This document shows positions 9,601-17,005 of a stretch of DNA of 64,000 bases, in pieces. Within the stretch, counting starts at the first letter, position 1; each line of letters starts with the position of its first letter. Source of the DNA: JBGAJN01 sp044224905 (GTDB lineage Bacteria > Verrucomicrobiota > Verrucomicrobiia > Limisphaerales > JBGAJN01). The DNA is taken from NCBI GenBank assembly GCA_044224905.1, contig JBGAJN010000001.1:310001-374000 (forward strand), written 5' to 3'. Position numbers and translations under genes: made by a program. The notes under the pieces are model-generated. The model worked only from the letters and a program-made list of their open reading frames with translations, searched no databases and was not told the DNA's origin.

Positions 9601-11818
9601 TCTTCGAAACGCGCGGGGAATTCAGATTCAACTTCGCGCCGTCGGCGATCCAGGCGCGGAGGATTTGGTAATAATGCGCGTCGGTCTTCGTGCGCTGACC
9701 GCCTTCGTGCGGGACGGCGCCAGTCGCTTTGAGGAGCATGAGGCTGTCGTCGGGCGAGGCGACATTCACGCGGCGTGACGCAAGGTCGTCGGTGAAGGCG
9801 CGCACGTCGAAAATTGGATCGTAGCCGCGGAGAGAAAGTTTGAAGCCAGCTTTGCCGTCCTTCGCGCCGTGGCAGGTACCAGCGTTGCATCCAAGCTTCG
9901 AGAGGACCGGGTTCACGTCACGGATGAAATCGACTTTGTATTCCGCCGTGAGGCCGGCGATTTCCACCGGCATCGTCGCGCTTTGACCGGCCAAGCTGAC
10001 CGTAAGTTTCGCCGCGCCGTTTTTCTTCGGGGTCAGATGGCCCTTCGCGGTGACTTCGGCCACCGGAGCAGAGAGCTTGTAGCTCACGAGGCGGGACACA
10101 TCGGCGGTTTCGCCAGAGCTGAGCTTGGCCGTCACGAGGAGCTGCGCGTAGTCAGTCTTGCTGGTGAGCTTGAGATCGGTCGGGAGGATTTCCAACCCGG
10201 TGATCTTCGCGCCTTTGGGCAAAGCTTCCTTCGGCGCATCCATCGCGACGATCGATTCCGCTGCTTTGCTGGTAATCTGAAGATCCTTGCGCGGCGTCGC
10301 CTTGCTGATCGGCGCGGCAGCGAATTCTTTGGCGATCTGGCCGCCATCGGCGTTGATGAGTCGGATTTTACCATCCTGTCCGGCGGCAGCGATGGACTTG
10401 CCATCCGGGTTGAAGGCGACCGCGTAAATGCCGCAGTTCGGCACATCCGTTTTCGCGACGAGCTTCGCGCCTTCGCTCTGGAACTTATCGAGTTCCATTT
10501 TCTCTTCGGGCGTTTGATCGCGAACGGTTTTGCCGAGGATCTTTTTAATGTTCTCAGGAATCTTCTGGTCGCCCGCGTCGGCATAGACGACGACTTGGCC
10601 GACGTTGTCGAGCGCGCTGGCGGCGACGAATTGTTTGCCATCCTTGCTGTAACGCACCGAGTAAATGCGGCCCGGCATGTCGGGGAACTTGCGGATGAGG
10701 TTCGCGTTGTCGCCGATCTTGCGCGCCGTCTGGCGGAAGATGCGATACACCTGCGGCGCACCATCGGAACCACCAAGGACCACTTGATCGAGCTTCGGAT
10801 GCATCGAGACGGCGTGCAGACCGCCTTTGAGCGCGCCCGGGGTGATCGAGGTGATATTGTCGATGAAGCGTTGCGTGGCGACTTCGGTGAGCTTGGCGCT
10901 CATGTCGCGACCGACGGAAACAACATTGGATCCGTTGGGATTGAAGGCGGTGTCGAGCACCCAATCGGTGTGCGAACCTTGTTGGAGGACTTGTTTACCG
11001 GTCGCGACTTCAATCGCGCGCACGGTGAGATCGGAGCAGCCGAACGCCACGAGTTTCGCATCGGGCGACCAGCTCACGCCGTAAACCGTGTCATAGGTCA
11101 CCGGCACGGAGAGCGTGAGCTTGCGCTTCTCGACATCCCAGATTTGAACCTCGCCCATGCGTCCCGGTTGACCGCCGGCGACGGCGAGTTGCTTGCCATC
11201 GGGCGAAAAACGAACGGACTCGATGCGTTCGGCCAAGCCGACGAGACGCGCCGCGAGACCGGCACCATCCGCCTTGTGGAGCAGCACTTCATGAAATCCC
11301 GCGACGGCGATGAGCGAACCATCCGGAGAATAATCGAGCGATGTGATAACCGGCGGACGCGTGTAGATCGGCGGATGCGCCATGTCGAAACGTTGCTTCG
11401 CGTTGGCGGGCGTGTCGTCGATCGCGCCTTCGGTGACCCATTTTTTGATGAGCGCGATTTCGTGCGCCGCGAGCGGCGGTTGGCCCTTGGGCATCTCCGC
11501 TTCACCTTTCACCGGGGTAATTTGTTTGACGAGCAAACTGGCCTCGGGCTTTTTCGGAACAATCGCCTCTTCGCCAGTGTCGCCTTTGCCCAGCATCTTG
11601 ACGAAATCCGTCATCACATAGCCGCCCTTGGCCTTCGCCGGCTGGTGGCAGCCTTGGCAGTTCGCCTGGAAGATCGGGCGAATGTCTTCGTAATAGCTCA
11701 CCGGACCTTTGGGGTCGCGCTCCTTCTTTTTGGCGGGCGGCGCGGCGGCAAAAACTTCGGACGCAACGGCGAGGCTCAGCGCCCCGACGATCAAAATGGC
11801 AGACGTGCTTCGTTTCAT
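6671..11818 (-). CDS. Large cytochrome c protein with WD40-like, Ig-like, DUF1549 and DUF1553 domains
   Basis: A 1715-residue secreted protein with a signal peptide at 1-24. Domains in order: planctomycete-type cytochrome c with CQGCH (54-58); WD40-like beta-propeller repeats over about 150-500 (blades such as VSWSPDAKLVAFGCSD and VAFNPDGKSIAAAGQDG); a bacterial Ig-like segment (about 560-630); a second heme-like site CNAGTCH, a C-x4-CH spacing, near 645; another Ig-like stretch; DUF1549 (about 850-1010) with CNKCH near 993; DUF1553 (about 1075 to the C-terminus) interrupted by a long coiled-coil and sandwich insertion. It may bind three hemes. DUF1549/DUF1553 proteins are common in this phylum but lack a proven function. 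It is first in the pair with the DUF1501 gene. The 271-bp gap upstream, shared with the divergent gene at 12090, must hold its promoter, but I see no clear sigma-70 boxes. Confidence 0.88.
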   Translation of the reverse strand: MKRSTSAILIVGALSLAVASEVFAAAPPAKKKERDPKGPVSYYEDIRPIFQANCQGCHQPAKAKGGYVMTDFVKMLGKGDTGEEAIVPKKPEASLLVKQITPVKGEAEMPKGQPPLAAHEIALIKKWVTEGAIDDTPANAKQRFDMAHPPIYTRPPVITSLDYSPDGSLIAVAGFHEVLLHKADGAGLAARLVGLAERIESVRFSPDGKQLAVAGGQPGRMGEVQIWDVEKRKLTLSVPVTYDTVYGVSWSPDAKLVAFGCSDLTVRAIEVATGKQVLQQGSHTDWVLDTAFNPNGSNVVSVGRDMSAKLTEVATQRFIDNITSITPGALKGGLHAVSMHPKLDQVVLGGSDGAPQVYRIFRQTARKIGDNANLIRKFPDMPGRIYSVRYSKDGKQFVAASALDNVGQVVVYADAGDQKIPENIKKILGKTVRDQTPEEKMELDKFQSEGAKLVAKTDVPNCGIYAVAFNPDGKSIAAAGQDGKIRLINADGGQIAKEFAAAPISKATPRKDLQITSKAAESIVAMDAPKEALPKGAKITGLEILPTDLKLTSKTDYAQLLVTAKLSSGETADVSRLVSYKLSAPVAEVTAKGHLTPKKNGAAKLTVSLAGQSATMPVEIAGLTAEYKVDFIRDVNPVLSKLGCNAGTCHGAKDGKAGFKLSLRGYDPIFDVRAFTDDLASRRVNVASPDDSLMLLKATGAVPHEGGQRTKTDAHYYQILRAWIADGAKLNLNSPRVSKIELVPKDPVVQSTDSMQQVRVVATYADGRTRDVSAEAFVESGNGDVASTDGNGVVQVLRRGEAPILARYEGAYAATTVTVMGDRKGFVWKEQPANNKIDELVAAKWKRMKILPSDLAKDEDFVRRVYLDLTGLPPTPTEVDNFLADKGDARAKREALIDKLVGSADYVDHWANKWADLLQVNRKFLGPEGAKLFRDWIRQEVAANTPYDQFVKKILTASGSNKENPAASYFKVLRTPAETMENTTHLFLATRFNCNKCHDHPFERWTQDQYYQTAAFFAQIELKKDPASGASTIGGTAVEGAKPLYEITADAKTGEMKHDRTGKVTPPEFPFPAKFELKKEKPTRREQLAEWMTSSDNRYFAMSYVNRIWGYLLGTGIIEPLDDIRAGNPATNPELLNYLTHEFITSGFNVQQLIKLICKSRTYQLSLATHEWNADDKINYSHAIARRLPAEVLFDAVLRVTGSIPNFPGVKPGTRAAQLPDSAIDVPSGFLANLGRPARESACECERSSDLRLGSIMALLSGPAVSDAINDPKNELAKLAAGTKDDRQIVDAVFLRVLNRHASAKEIDSTLATWKDIDAENAKLVAERDAAEKAWAPIYAKLQAERDVAIKQTKSAVAAREKEIAPAVAAAELKRLQSVTNNTAGLAAYEKSLPQQLAAWEKSLDSNRFATAWVPLEIKDVKASGGVKLTVQKDGSVLASGPLGLSDYTVVAETKLANITGVMLEALPDESLPNFGPGRANGNFVLTQFQLNLGEQAAGKKRKRANPATAVRFKDAAADFSQANFDVKTAIAAGDANRKGWAIAGKAFGEPRYARFSLAKPIGDEDGATLTFTMQHKFRESFQLGRFRLWVTTSKKPLELGLPEKALNIVKVPAAERTEAQKKELVDWFRAADVGLMKKQQALYKSKQPLPIDPKLLELRAAATKAELPVPIDPKLVQLRADAEASAKQTANKRLTGVQDLAWALVNNPAFLFNR

Positions 11819-12089
11819 GTCAAACGGTCTATTTGTAAAATCCTACGCCCGAAAGCGACGTCACGATGGACGACATTTGCCTTCCGGCAACCCAATAAAT
11901 GACCATGCTAATTGACCCATAGCTTGGTCGCGGTATTCAGAACGAACCATGCAGAATTGCGCCAATCTTATGTAGAATCCTTGCACGAAATTCGGGGTTC
12001 CAATTGCCGTGGTAATGCTCCCTGCCGCCGGAGACCGTCGAGTTTCGCATTGCTTTTGCGCCTAGCTCGTTCATTTTCTCGCCGGATAA

Positions 12090-13040
12090 ATGAACCCAGA
12101 ATCAGAATCTTCAGGCGCCGCCGGTCAAGGCCCATCACGCTCACGCCGCCGACGCCCACGCCGCGGCCCGCGCCGCCCGCGTAAGCCAACCGATCCGCTC
12201 GCCGCTGAAACCGACGAAGCCGCGCCGGCTGCCAGTGCTGAAAATGCACCGCAAGCGCCCGAGGCGACAACGACTTCACCCGAAGTCGCGCCCCGCGAGG
12301 AAAGCGCCGCCGAACCGCAGGCGGAACAGCAATCTGAGCGCCCCGCCGAGGCCGCGCCCGCGTCAATGTCCGCGGTTCCAGCGCAGCCGCAACAGCGCGA
12401 ACAGAGGGAACATCGCGAGCACCGCCCTGAGCAACGCCACGAACGGCCTGAGCGTCCGGAACAGCGTTTCCCGCAGCATCAACAACCGCGCCAGCACTCA
12501 CAGGGGCGCCCGCAGCAATTTCAGCAACGTCCGCCTCAGCCCCCACCGCAGCCGCCTTCGCCGCAGAAGCTCGAAACGCTGCAGCAGGCTTCGCAGGAAG
12601 TGCTCGCCATCATTGAGCGTCTCAACGCCGTTTTGCGCGACATGGAGGAAATCATGGAGATGCTCGACGACGTCGAGATCCAGCAGCGTTCGGACGAAAA
12701 GGAAATCGAATCCCTCCGCAGCGCGCTCCGGCAATTTCAACGTCCGCCCAACCCGCCCCAAAATCGTGACCGCGATCGCGATCGTGATCGTGGCCAAGGC
12801 GGCGGACAGCGGCACGACCGCGACCGAGATCGCAACCAACCTCGTCGGCACGATCAAGGCGGCCAGCGCCATCCGCAACACCAGCCGCAGCAAGGGGCAG
12901 GATCGCCTCAGGCTGAGCCTTCACACGAGCAATCCGGTTCGCACAGCCAGCAGGAACATTCCGAGCATCACGAGTCGCACGAGGCTCACGAACAGGAGCA
13001 CGATCATCACGATCCCGACGCTCCGCGCCGGTTGGAATAG
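12090..13040 (+). CDS. Intrinsically disordered Arg/Gln/His-rich protein with a central coiled coil
   Basis: A 316-residue protein that I do not recognise as a named family. The N-terminus is strongly basic (RSRRRRPRRGPRRPRKP), followed by an Ala/Glu/Pro-rich stretch, a Gln/Arg/His/Pro-rich stretch, and then one ordered segment (about 165-225, LETLQQASQEVLAIIERLN and onward) with heptad spacing, probably a coiled coil. After this comes an Arg-Asp dipeptide tract (RDRDRDRDR), more Arg/His/Gln-rich sequence and a His/Glu/Asp-rich tail. There is no signal peptide. The composition suggests nucleic-acid or ribonucleoprotein binding. It lies 14 bp upstream of an S4-domain RNA-binding gene, so the two are probably co-transcribed. 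An overlapping frame (12235-13083) is open only because of the biased composition. Confidence 0.7.
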   Translation: MNPESESSGAAGQGPSRSRRRRPRRGPRRPRKPTDPLAAETDEAAPAASAENAPQAPEATTTSPEVAPREESAAEPQAEQQSERPAEAAPASMSAVPAQPQQREQREHREHRPEQRHERPERPEQRFPQHQQPRQHSQGRPQQFQQRPPQPPPQPPSPQKLETLQQASQEVLAIIERLNAVLRDMEEIMEMLDDVEIQQRSDEKEIESLRSALRQFQRPPNPPQNRDRDRDRDRGQGGGQRHDRDRDRNQPRRHDQGGQRHPQHQPQQGAGSPQAEPSHEQSGSHSQQEHSEHHESHEAHEQEHDHHDPDAPRRLE

Positions 13041-13054
13041 TTTTCATTGCCGTC

Positions 13055-13441
13055 ATGGACACGGCCTCGTCAGTGCGGATTGATAAATGGCTGTGGGCCG
13101 TGCGGTTGTTCAAAACCCGCAGTCTCGCCGCAACTGCCTGCTCGGCGGGCAAGGTCAAGATCGGCGATCACCCCGTGAAACCGGCACGCGAGGTGCGCGT
13201 TGGCGAGGTCATCACCACTGTCGCGGGCGATCTTACCCGCACCGTGAAAGTCCTCGGCATCGTTGAACAACGTGTCGGCGCGAAGCTGGTGCCGAGCTTG
13301 ATGGAGGATTTGACGCCCCCTGAAGAATACGCCAAGCAGCGCGAACGTGCGCAACAACCGGTCTTATTCCGCCCGAAAGGAAGTGGCCGTCCGACGAAGA
13401 AAGATCGCCGAACCATGGAAGGTTTTTTCGGCAGAGGTTAA
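13055..13441 (+). CDS. hslR: S4-domain RNA-binding protein, Hsp15 (HslR) family
   Basis: A 128-residue protein with an S4 RNA-binding domain at about 8-70 (VRIDKWLWAVRLFKTRSLA, then GKVKIGDHPVKPAREVRVGE). The length, the IDKWLW start and the basic tail (RPTKKDRRTMEGF) match Hsp15, which in E. coli binds stalled 50S subunits carrying nascent chain and helps recycle them. It follows the disordered Arg-rich gene by 14 bp, so the pair may be an RNA-handling unit. No Shine-Dalgarno sequence is obvious; the ATG at 13055 gives the full S4 domain. The family call is strong; identity of role with E. coli Hsp15 is inferred. Confidence 0.88.
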   Translation: MDTASSVRIDKWLWAVRLFKTRSLAATACSAGKVKIGDHPVKPAREVRVGEVITTVAGDLTRTVKVLGIVEQRVGAKLVPSLMEDLTPPEEYAKQRERAQQPVLFRPKGSGRPTKKDRRTMEGFFGRG

Positions 13442-13490
13442 ACGAACGCGCTATCAGCCAAGCGCAAAGCGGGACGAACCCGCGACCAAC

Positions 13491-13796
13491 TCAGCAGCAC
13501 CCACCGTAACGTTCATTGAAACGAATCCGGCGGAAGGCCGGCTTCGAGAGGCTGGTGTTCCAATCGGAGTTGGTGAGCGGATTTTCCGCGAGTTGTTGGT
13601 CAGCCGCGGCCGGGAGTTGATTCGCGCGAACGGAAACTTGGAGTGAGGCTTCAGCACCGTCCGTGGACAGTTGACTCGACGAAGGCGAAGCGAACATTCC
13701 GAGTGCGATGAGGAAAAAAGTCGGGAGGCGAATGAGGTTGGAAATCTTCACAGGTTCAGCGTGCGACCGAGCAGTTGACTTAAAACCGGACATCAT
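13491..13796 (-). CDS. Small secreted peptide with a GGCC C-terminus, hypothetical
   Basis: From the ATG at 13796 this is a 101-residue product. A basic start (MMSGFKSTARSHAEPVKIS) is followed by a hydrophobic segment (LIRLPTFFLIALGMFASPSSSQ), a plausible signal peptide. The mature part is short and polar and ends in YGGCC, two adjacent Cys at the very C-terminus. The frame remains open to 13889, but that extension runs through the perfect hairpin at 13869-13896 that terminates the upstream haloperoxidase transcript, which favours the internal start. I do not recognise the family. It could be a real lipid- or metal-linked peptide or a chance frame; codon bias gives no clear answer. Confidence 0.35.
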   Translation of the reverse strand: MMSGFKSTARSHAEPVKISNLIRLPTFFLIALGMFASPSSSQLSTDGAEASLQVSVRANQLPAAADQQLAENPLTNSDWNTSLSKPAFRRIRFNERYGGCC

Positions 13797-13868
13797 TGGG
13801 ACAAAGGTGTCATGAAGCTGCACACTTTCAAGGGGTGGAACGCAAAAATTACCTCTCACAAAAGAGAA

Positions 13869-13896
13869 ATCCGGAGTGTTTCGCAACACTCCGGAT
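13869..13896 (-). terminator. Perfect 12-bp hairpin terminator after the haloperoxidase gene
   Basis: A perfect 12-bp stem (13869-13880 with 13885-13896) encloses the loop TCGC. On the minus strand it is followed by a T-rich tract (TTCTCTTTT), and it lies 37 bp past the stop codon of the haloperoxidase-like gene. Confidence 0.75.
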
Positions 13897-13933
13897 CAAT
13901 TCTGAGAAACCGAATGCTTACCGGACCAGCGCC

Positions 13934-15526
13934 CTAGTCGCGGTCGTGATCATGATCCCGGCCGTGACCACGGCGGAGCGGCCGGAACGAGTGGTCGAAC
14001 ACGTAGTTGCCAACTTTCCGCCCTTGGGCGATGCCTTCAACCTTGTCGAATGACCAGTGAATCCCGAGGTAGATGCGGCTTTGTCCATTCTCTTCCTCTG
14101 CTTGGGAAAGCGTCCGGAAACTGCGCGGCAAATACGGACGCACCGTTCCGTCGTTGGCTTTCGTGATGCCGTTGAACTCGTCCGAAACGAAGGTGAAACG
14201 AATGTTGTCAGTGCGATAGAAGCGACGCAGCGTTTGGAACAATGCTCCACCAAAGGTCGCATGACCGGAAGGATACGCGGGGAACGGAGGGGTAAAGTTC
14301 GGTCCTTGAAGATTGCTGGCTGGGGCGCCAAGCGGCATGAAGCCCGGATCACCAACTGTCGCCGCATTGCCATCGCCCAGTCCCGTCGGTCCCGTGCCCG
14401 GATCCGATTCGCGGATGCCGGTGATAGGACGCCAGATGTCGTAGTAATACTTGGAATCCCAAGAGGTCAACCCAGCCTCGGCCATTGCCACATTGACCAA
14501 CACCAGCAAGCGAGCCAGTTCAATTCCATCGGTGCCCATCTGATCGGCAAGTTGAAGCGTGATTTGATTGTAGAGCCGCGGCGGCGCGCACAGGCTGGGC
14601 GTCCCATCGTAAGCCCAGAAGATACCGATGTGCGTTTGTTCTGCGGTGCGCTGGGTCGGCGTGTTGATTCCGTCACCGCCTAGACGCTTCACTTCATTGT
14701 AAGCTGCCGCATACTCCGGACTGTTCAGGGCGGGAAATGGCGGGCAGCGAAATTGGTCAGCCTTTTGAAGTACGAACGGGACGCAGTTGCTCCAGTGCGC
14801 CCCCATGGCAATGGGGACCATGCTGACCGGATCTTGACGCCAGTGCCCAGGGAGATTGCTCATGACGTATTCGTTGACGTTGGTGCCGACCGGAATCTCA
14901 GGATTCGCCGCGCCGTCATTGGAACGAAGAAGGAGAATTGCGGCCGCGGCGCGCTTGCCTAAATCAATACCGTTCGCCTTGTCCTTTTTGTTTTTAATCT
15001 CGCCCAAGTCCAACGCCAACGAGGTATCAAAGCTCAACGTCTGCGACGGGAAGAGGGCGACCAGCGTGTCGTGCGCGGCCTGACTGACAGCGGCCTGCAA
15101 CGAGATCGGACCGTTCGGCGCTTGAACACCGGTGTAGCTCTCATATTCGCCAACCACAGCGTTCACCGCGTCGAACACCGCGATTTGGACGATCGCCAGC
15201 GCGCGGCTGGATCGGCACGGGCCAAGTTGTTCTTTGGCATGGCCGTGGTCGAAGCCGCTGGCATTGATCGCGATTTCGTTCCACCGGCGAATCGCATCAA
15301 CGTTTCTCCCGCGCCCGTGTCGCGGTTCAGAGGGGAAATGGGGGACGGATTTGAACCGCGGTCCGAACGTTTCACGAAGGCGATCATTGTCGTCGCCGGC
15401 GAAAGCCGTAAGAGCCGAGAGGCCGGCGGTGAACACAAATACGCACAGCGTGACCGCTGCGCTGAGCGAGCGGCGACCGGCGATGGGCACGGTGTGAACC
15501 GATGGAAGCAGTCTGGGATTTTTCAC
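13934..15526 (-). CDS. Vanadium-dependent haloperoxidase / PAP2-type acid phosphatase superfamily protein, secreted
   Basis: A 530-residue protein of the vanadium haloperoxidase class, which shares its vanadate/phosphate pocket with PAP2 acid phosphatases. All three pocket motifs are present: KYYYDIWRP (K-x6-RP, about 360), YPSGHATF (about 418) and SRIYLGIHWSFD (about 484), with the His that ligates vanadate or carries the phospho-enzyme. Start choice: the GTG at 15526 has a Shine-Dalgarno AGAAGGA 8 nt upstream and leads into a signal peptide ending near LTAFA-GDD; the ATG at 15604 would put 26 extra residues before it. The C-terminus ends in an Arg/His/Asp tail (GHGRDHDHDRD). It is monocistronic, closed by the hairpin at 13869-13896. 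Whether it halogenates or acts as a phosphatase cannot be told from motifs. Confidence 0.88.
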   Translation of the reverse strand: MKNPRLLPSVHTVPIAGRRSLSAAVTLCVFVFTAGLSALTAFAGDDNDRLRETFGPRFKSVPHFPSEPRHGRGRNVDAIRRWNEIAINASGFDHGHAKEQLGPCRSSRALAIVQIAVFDAVNAVVGEYESYTGVQAPNGPISLQAAVSQAAHDTLVALFPSQTLSFDTSLALDLGEIKNKKDKANGIDLGKRAAAAILLLRSNDGAANPEIPVGTNVNEYVMSNLPGHWRQDPVSMVPIAMGAHWSNCVPFVLQKADQFRCPPFPALNSPEYAAAYNEVKRLGGDGINTPTQRTAEQTHIGIFWAYDGTPSLCAPPRLYNQITLQLADQMGTDGIELARLLVLVNVAMAEAGLTSWDSKYYYDIWRPITGIRESDPGTGPTGLGDGNAATVGDPGFMPLGAPASNLQGPNFTPPFPAYPSGHATFGGALFQTLRRFYRTDNIRFTFVSDEFNGITKANDGTVRPYLPRSFRTLSQAEEENGQSRIYLGIHWSFDKVEGIAQGRKVGNYVFDHSFRPLRRGHGRDHDHDRD

Positions 15527-15534
15527 GTCGAGAA

Positions 15535-15541
15535 TCCTTCT
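15535..15541 (-). promoter_or_regulatory. Shine-Dalgarno site that decides a GTG start
   Basis: On the minus strand AGAAGGA ends 8 nt before the GTG at 15526. It is one of the few strong Shine-Dalgarno sequences seen in the window and favours this GTG over the ATG at 15604 for the haloperoxidase gene. Confidence 0.65.
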
Positions 15542-15717
15542 GGGTTGAGGTTTTCTGTTCTTGTGGGTCGGAAAGGTGATAGGGGATTCGTTGAAGAAAA
15601 TCAATGAAAATCACTCAACGAAGCCACCCTTTCCTTCGCGCCGCTAACCGCTCAATTCTGAGAATCTTCGTTTAATTCCCACCCGTTTCCTGTCGATGAA
15701 CCCCTTGGTAAGTTCTC

Positions 15718-16986
15718 ATGAGCCAGCCATCTATTGAATGCCTACCCGAGGTGTCCGCCTCGGAAATCGCCGCCGAACCCCACAAGCGCTTGTTGGTGGT
15801 GGATGATGACCCCCTCGTATTGCATTTACTGAAGCTGGAGCTTCGCGACCTACGCGAAAAGTGGGACATCGATTTCGCCCCAAATGGTCTAGCCGCCCTC
15901 GACCTCATGTCCCGCGCGCCGGTCGACGTGATCGTAACGGACATTTTGATGCCCGGCATGAACGGCGCCGTGCTGCTCGAAAAGGTCATGCGCCAGTGGC
16001 CATCTGCGGTTCGCATTGCATTTACCACTCCCGCTGAGTTCGCTGCTAACAAAGGCTTGGTGGTCCCGGCACATCAGCACGTTGCCAAGGGCGGCGACTT
16101 CCGCGATCTTCGAGAAACGCTCGACCGCCTACTCGAGGCAGACCAGCTGCTCACCAACAACAAGTTCCGCCAGACCCTCGCCGGAATGTCGTCGCTACCC
16201 AGCGTTCCGTCGCTTTACGTTGAACTGTTGCAAGAGCTGAATTCCGATGACCCGTCCTTGGAGCGCGTCGGCTGGACCATCGCCCGAGATCTCGGCTTGA
16301 GCGCCCGCATTCTTCAATTGGCCAATTCGGCATTTTTCGGTCGCGCGCGCGCCATCGCTGACCCCAGCGAAGCGGTGATGTACATGGGCGTGGAAACAAC
16401 GAAAGCCCTCGTACTTTCCTTAAAAGTCCTTTCACAAGTTCAGGAGATCAAAATCAAGGAATTTCATCCCGACCAGTTGTTCAAACACAGCTGGGCGACG
16501 GCGCTATTGGCGAAAACCATTTGCGAAATGGAGTTCGTCAACCGCACGACCGCAGACGAAGCATTCATCGCCGGCTTGTTGCACGACGTTGGCAAACTCG
16601 TCTTCGCGACAAACTTCCCCGAGAACTATCAACTCGCCACGCAGCTATCGCAGAAGCATCGCCAGCCCTTTTACGCGGCAGAACAACAGATTTACGGGGC
16701 CACCCACGCCGAAGTTGGCGGCTACTTGCTCGCCATCTGGGGACTGTCCCCAGCCATCGTCGAAGCCGTCGCGTTCCATCATCAACCGATGCGGAATGCA
16801 ACTAGTGCGTTTACCGCGAAGACCGCCGTGCATGTGGCCAACGTCTTTGCCAACGCTTACCACCACGGTGAACACACCGGCATTCACACCGTGGATGTGG
16901 AATACCTCAAGAAAATCGGCCTCGGCGACCGGCTGAAAGCGTGGCGCGAAGTTTGTTTGGAGAAGGCCCGAACCGCGAACCTCTGA
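15718..16986 (+). CDS. Response regulator receiver-HDOD domain protein
   Basis: A 422-residue cytoplasmic signalling protein. The N-terminal receiver domain (about 20-145) has the acidic pocket VVDDDP, the predicted phospho-acceptor Asp75 in VTDILMPG and a Lys in HVAKGGDF. The C-terminal HDOD domain (about 155-400) contains SSLPSVPSLY, ARILQLANSAFFG and LLHDVGK; here the His-Asp pair typical of HD phosphohydrolases is kept, though HDOD domains are usually non-catalytic scaffolds. No histidine kinase is encoded nearby, so the phosphodonor is elsewhere. The ATG at 15718 is the only sensible start. It converges with the anti-sigma-like gene; a short GC hairpin (16987-17001) lies in the 19-bp gap. 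Confidence 0.9.
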   Translation: MSQPSIECLPEVSASEIAAEPHKRLLVVDDDPLVLHLLKLELRDLREKWDIDFAPNGLAALDLMSRAPVDVIVTDILMPGMNGAVLLEKVMRQWPSAVRIAFTTPAEFAANKGLVVPAHQHVAKGGDFRDLRETLDRLLEADQLLTNNKFRQTLAGMSSLPSVPSLYVELLQELNSDDPSLERVGWTIARDLGLSARILQLANSAFFGRARAIADPSEAVMYMGVETTKALVLSLKVLSQVQEIKIKEFHPDQLFKHSWATALLAKTICEMEFVNRTTADEAFIAGLLHDVGKLVFATNFPENYQLATQLSQKHRQPFYAAEQQIYGATHAEVGGYLLAIWGLSPAIVEAVAFHHQPMRNATSAFTAKTAVHVANVFANAYHHGEHTGIHTVDVEYLKKIGLGDRLKAWREVCLEKARTANL

Positions 16987-17005
16987 GGGGCGATCGGCCC
17001 CCGTA

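Noticed and set aside
9869..11902. A 677-codon plus-strand frame antisense to the large cytochrome gene
   Set aside because: It has no signal, domain or motif and mirrors the GC-rich codon pattern of the real gene on the other strand. The same holds for the long frames at 27063-28979, 2758-4185, 5176-6681 and 54565-56652.
12235..13083. A 282-codon frame overlapping the RD-rich protein
   Set aside because: It is open because of repetitive composition. The overlapping frame at 12090 has a better start, a coiled coil and the right spacing to the S4 gene.
16987..17001. Short GC hairpin between the HDOD and anti-sigma-like genes
   Set aside because: A 5-bp stem with no T-run; too weak to list as a terminator.
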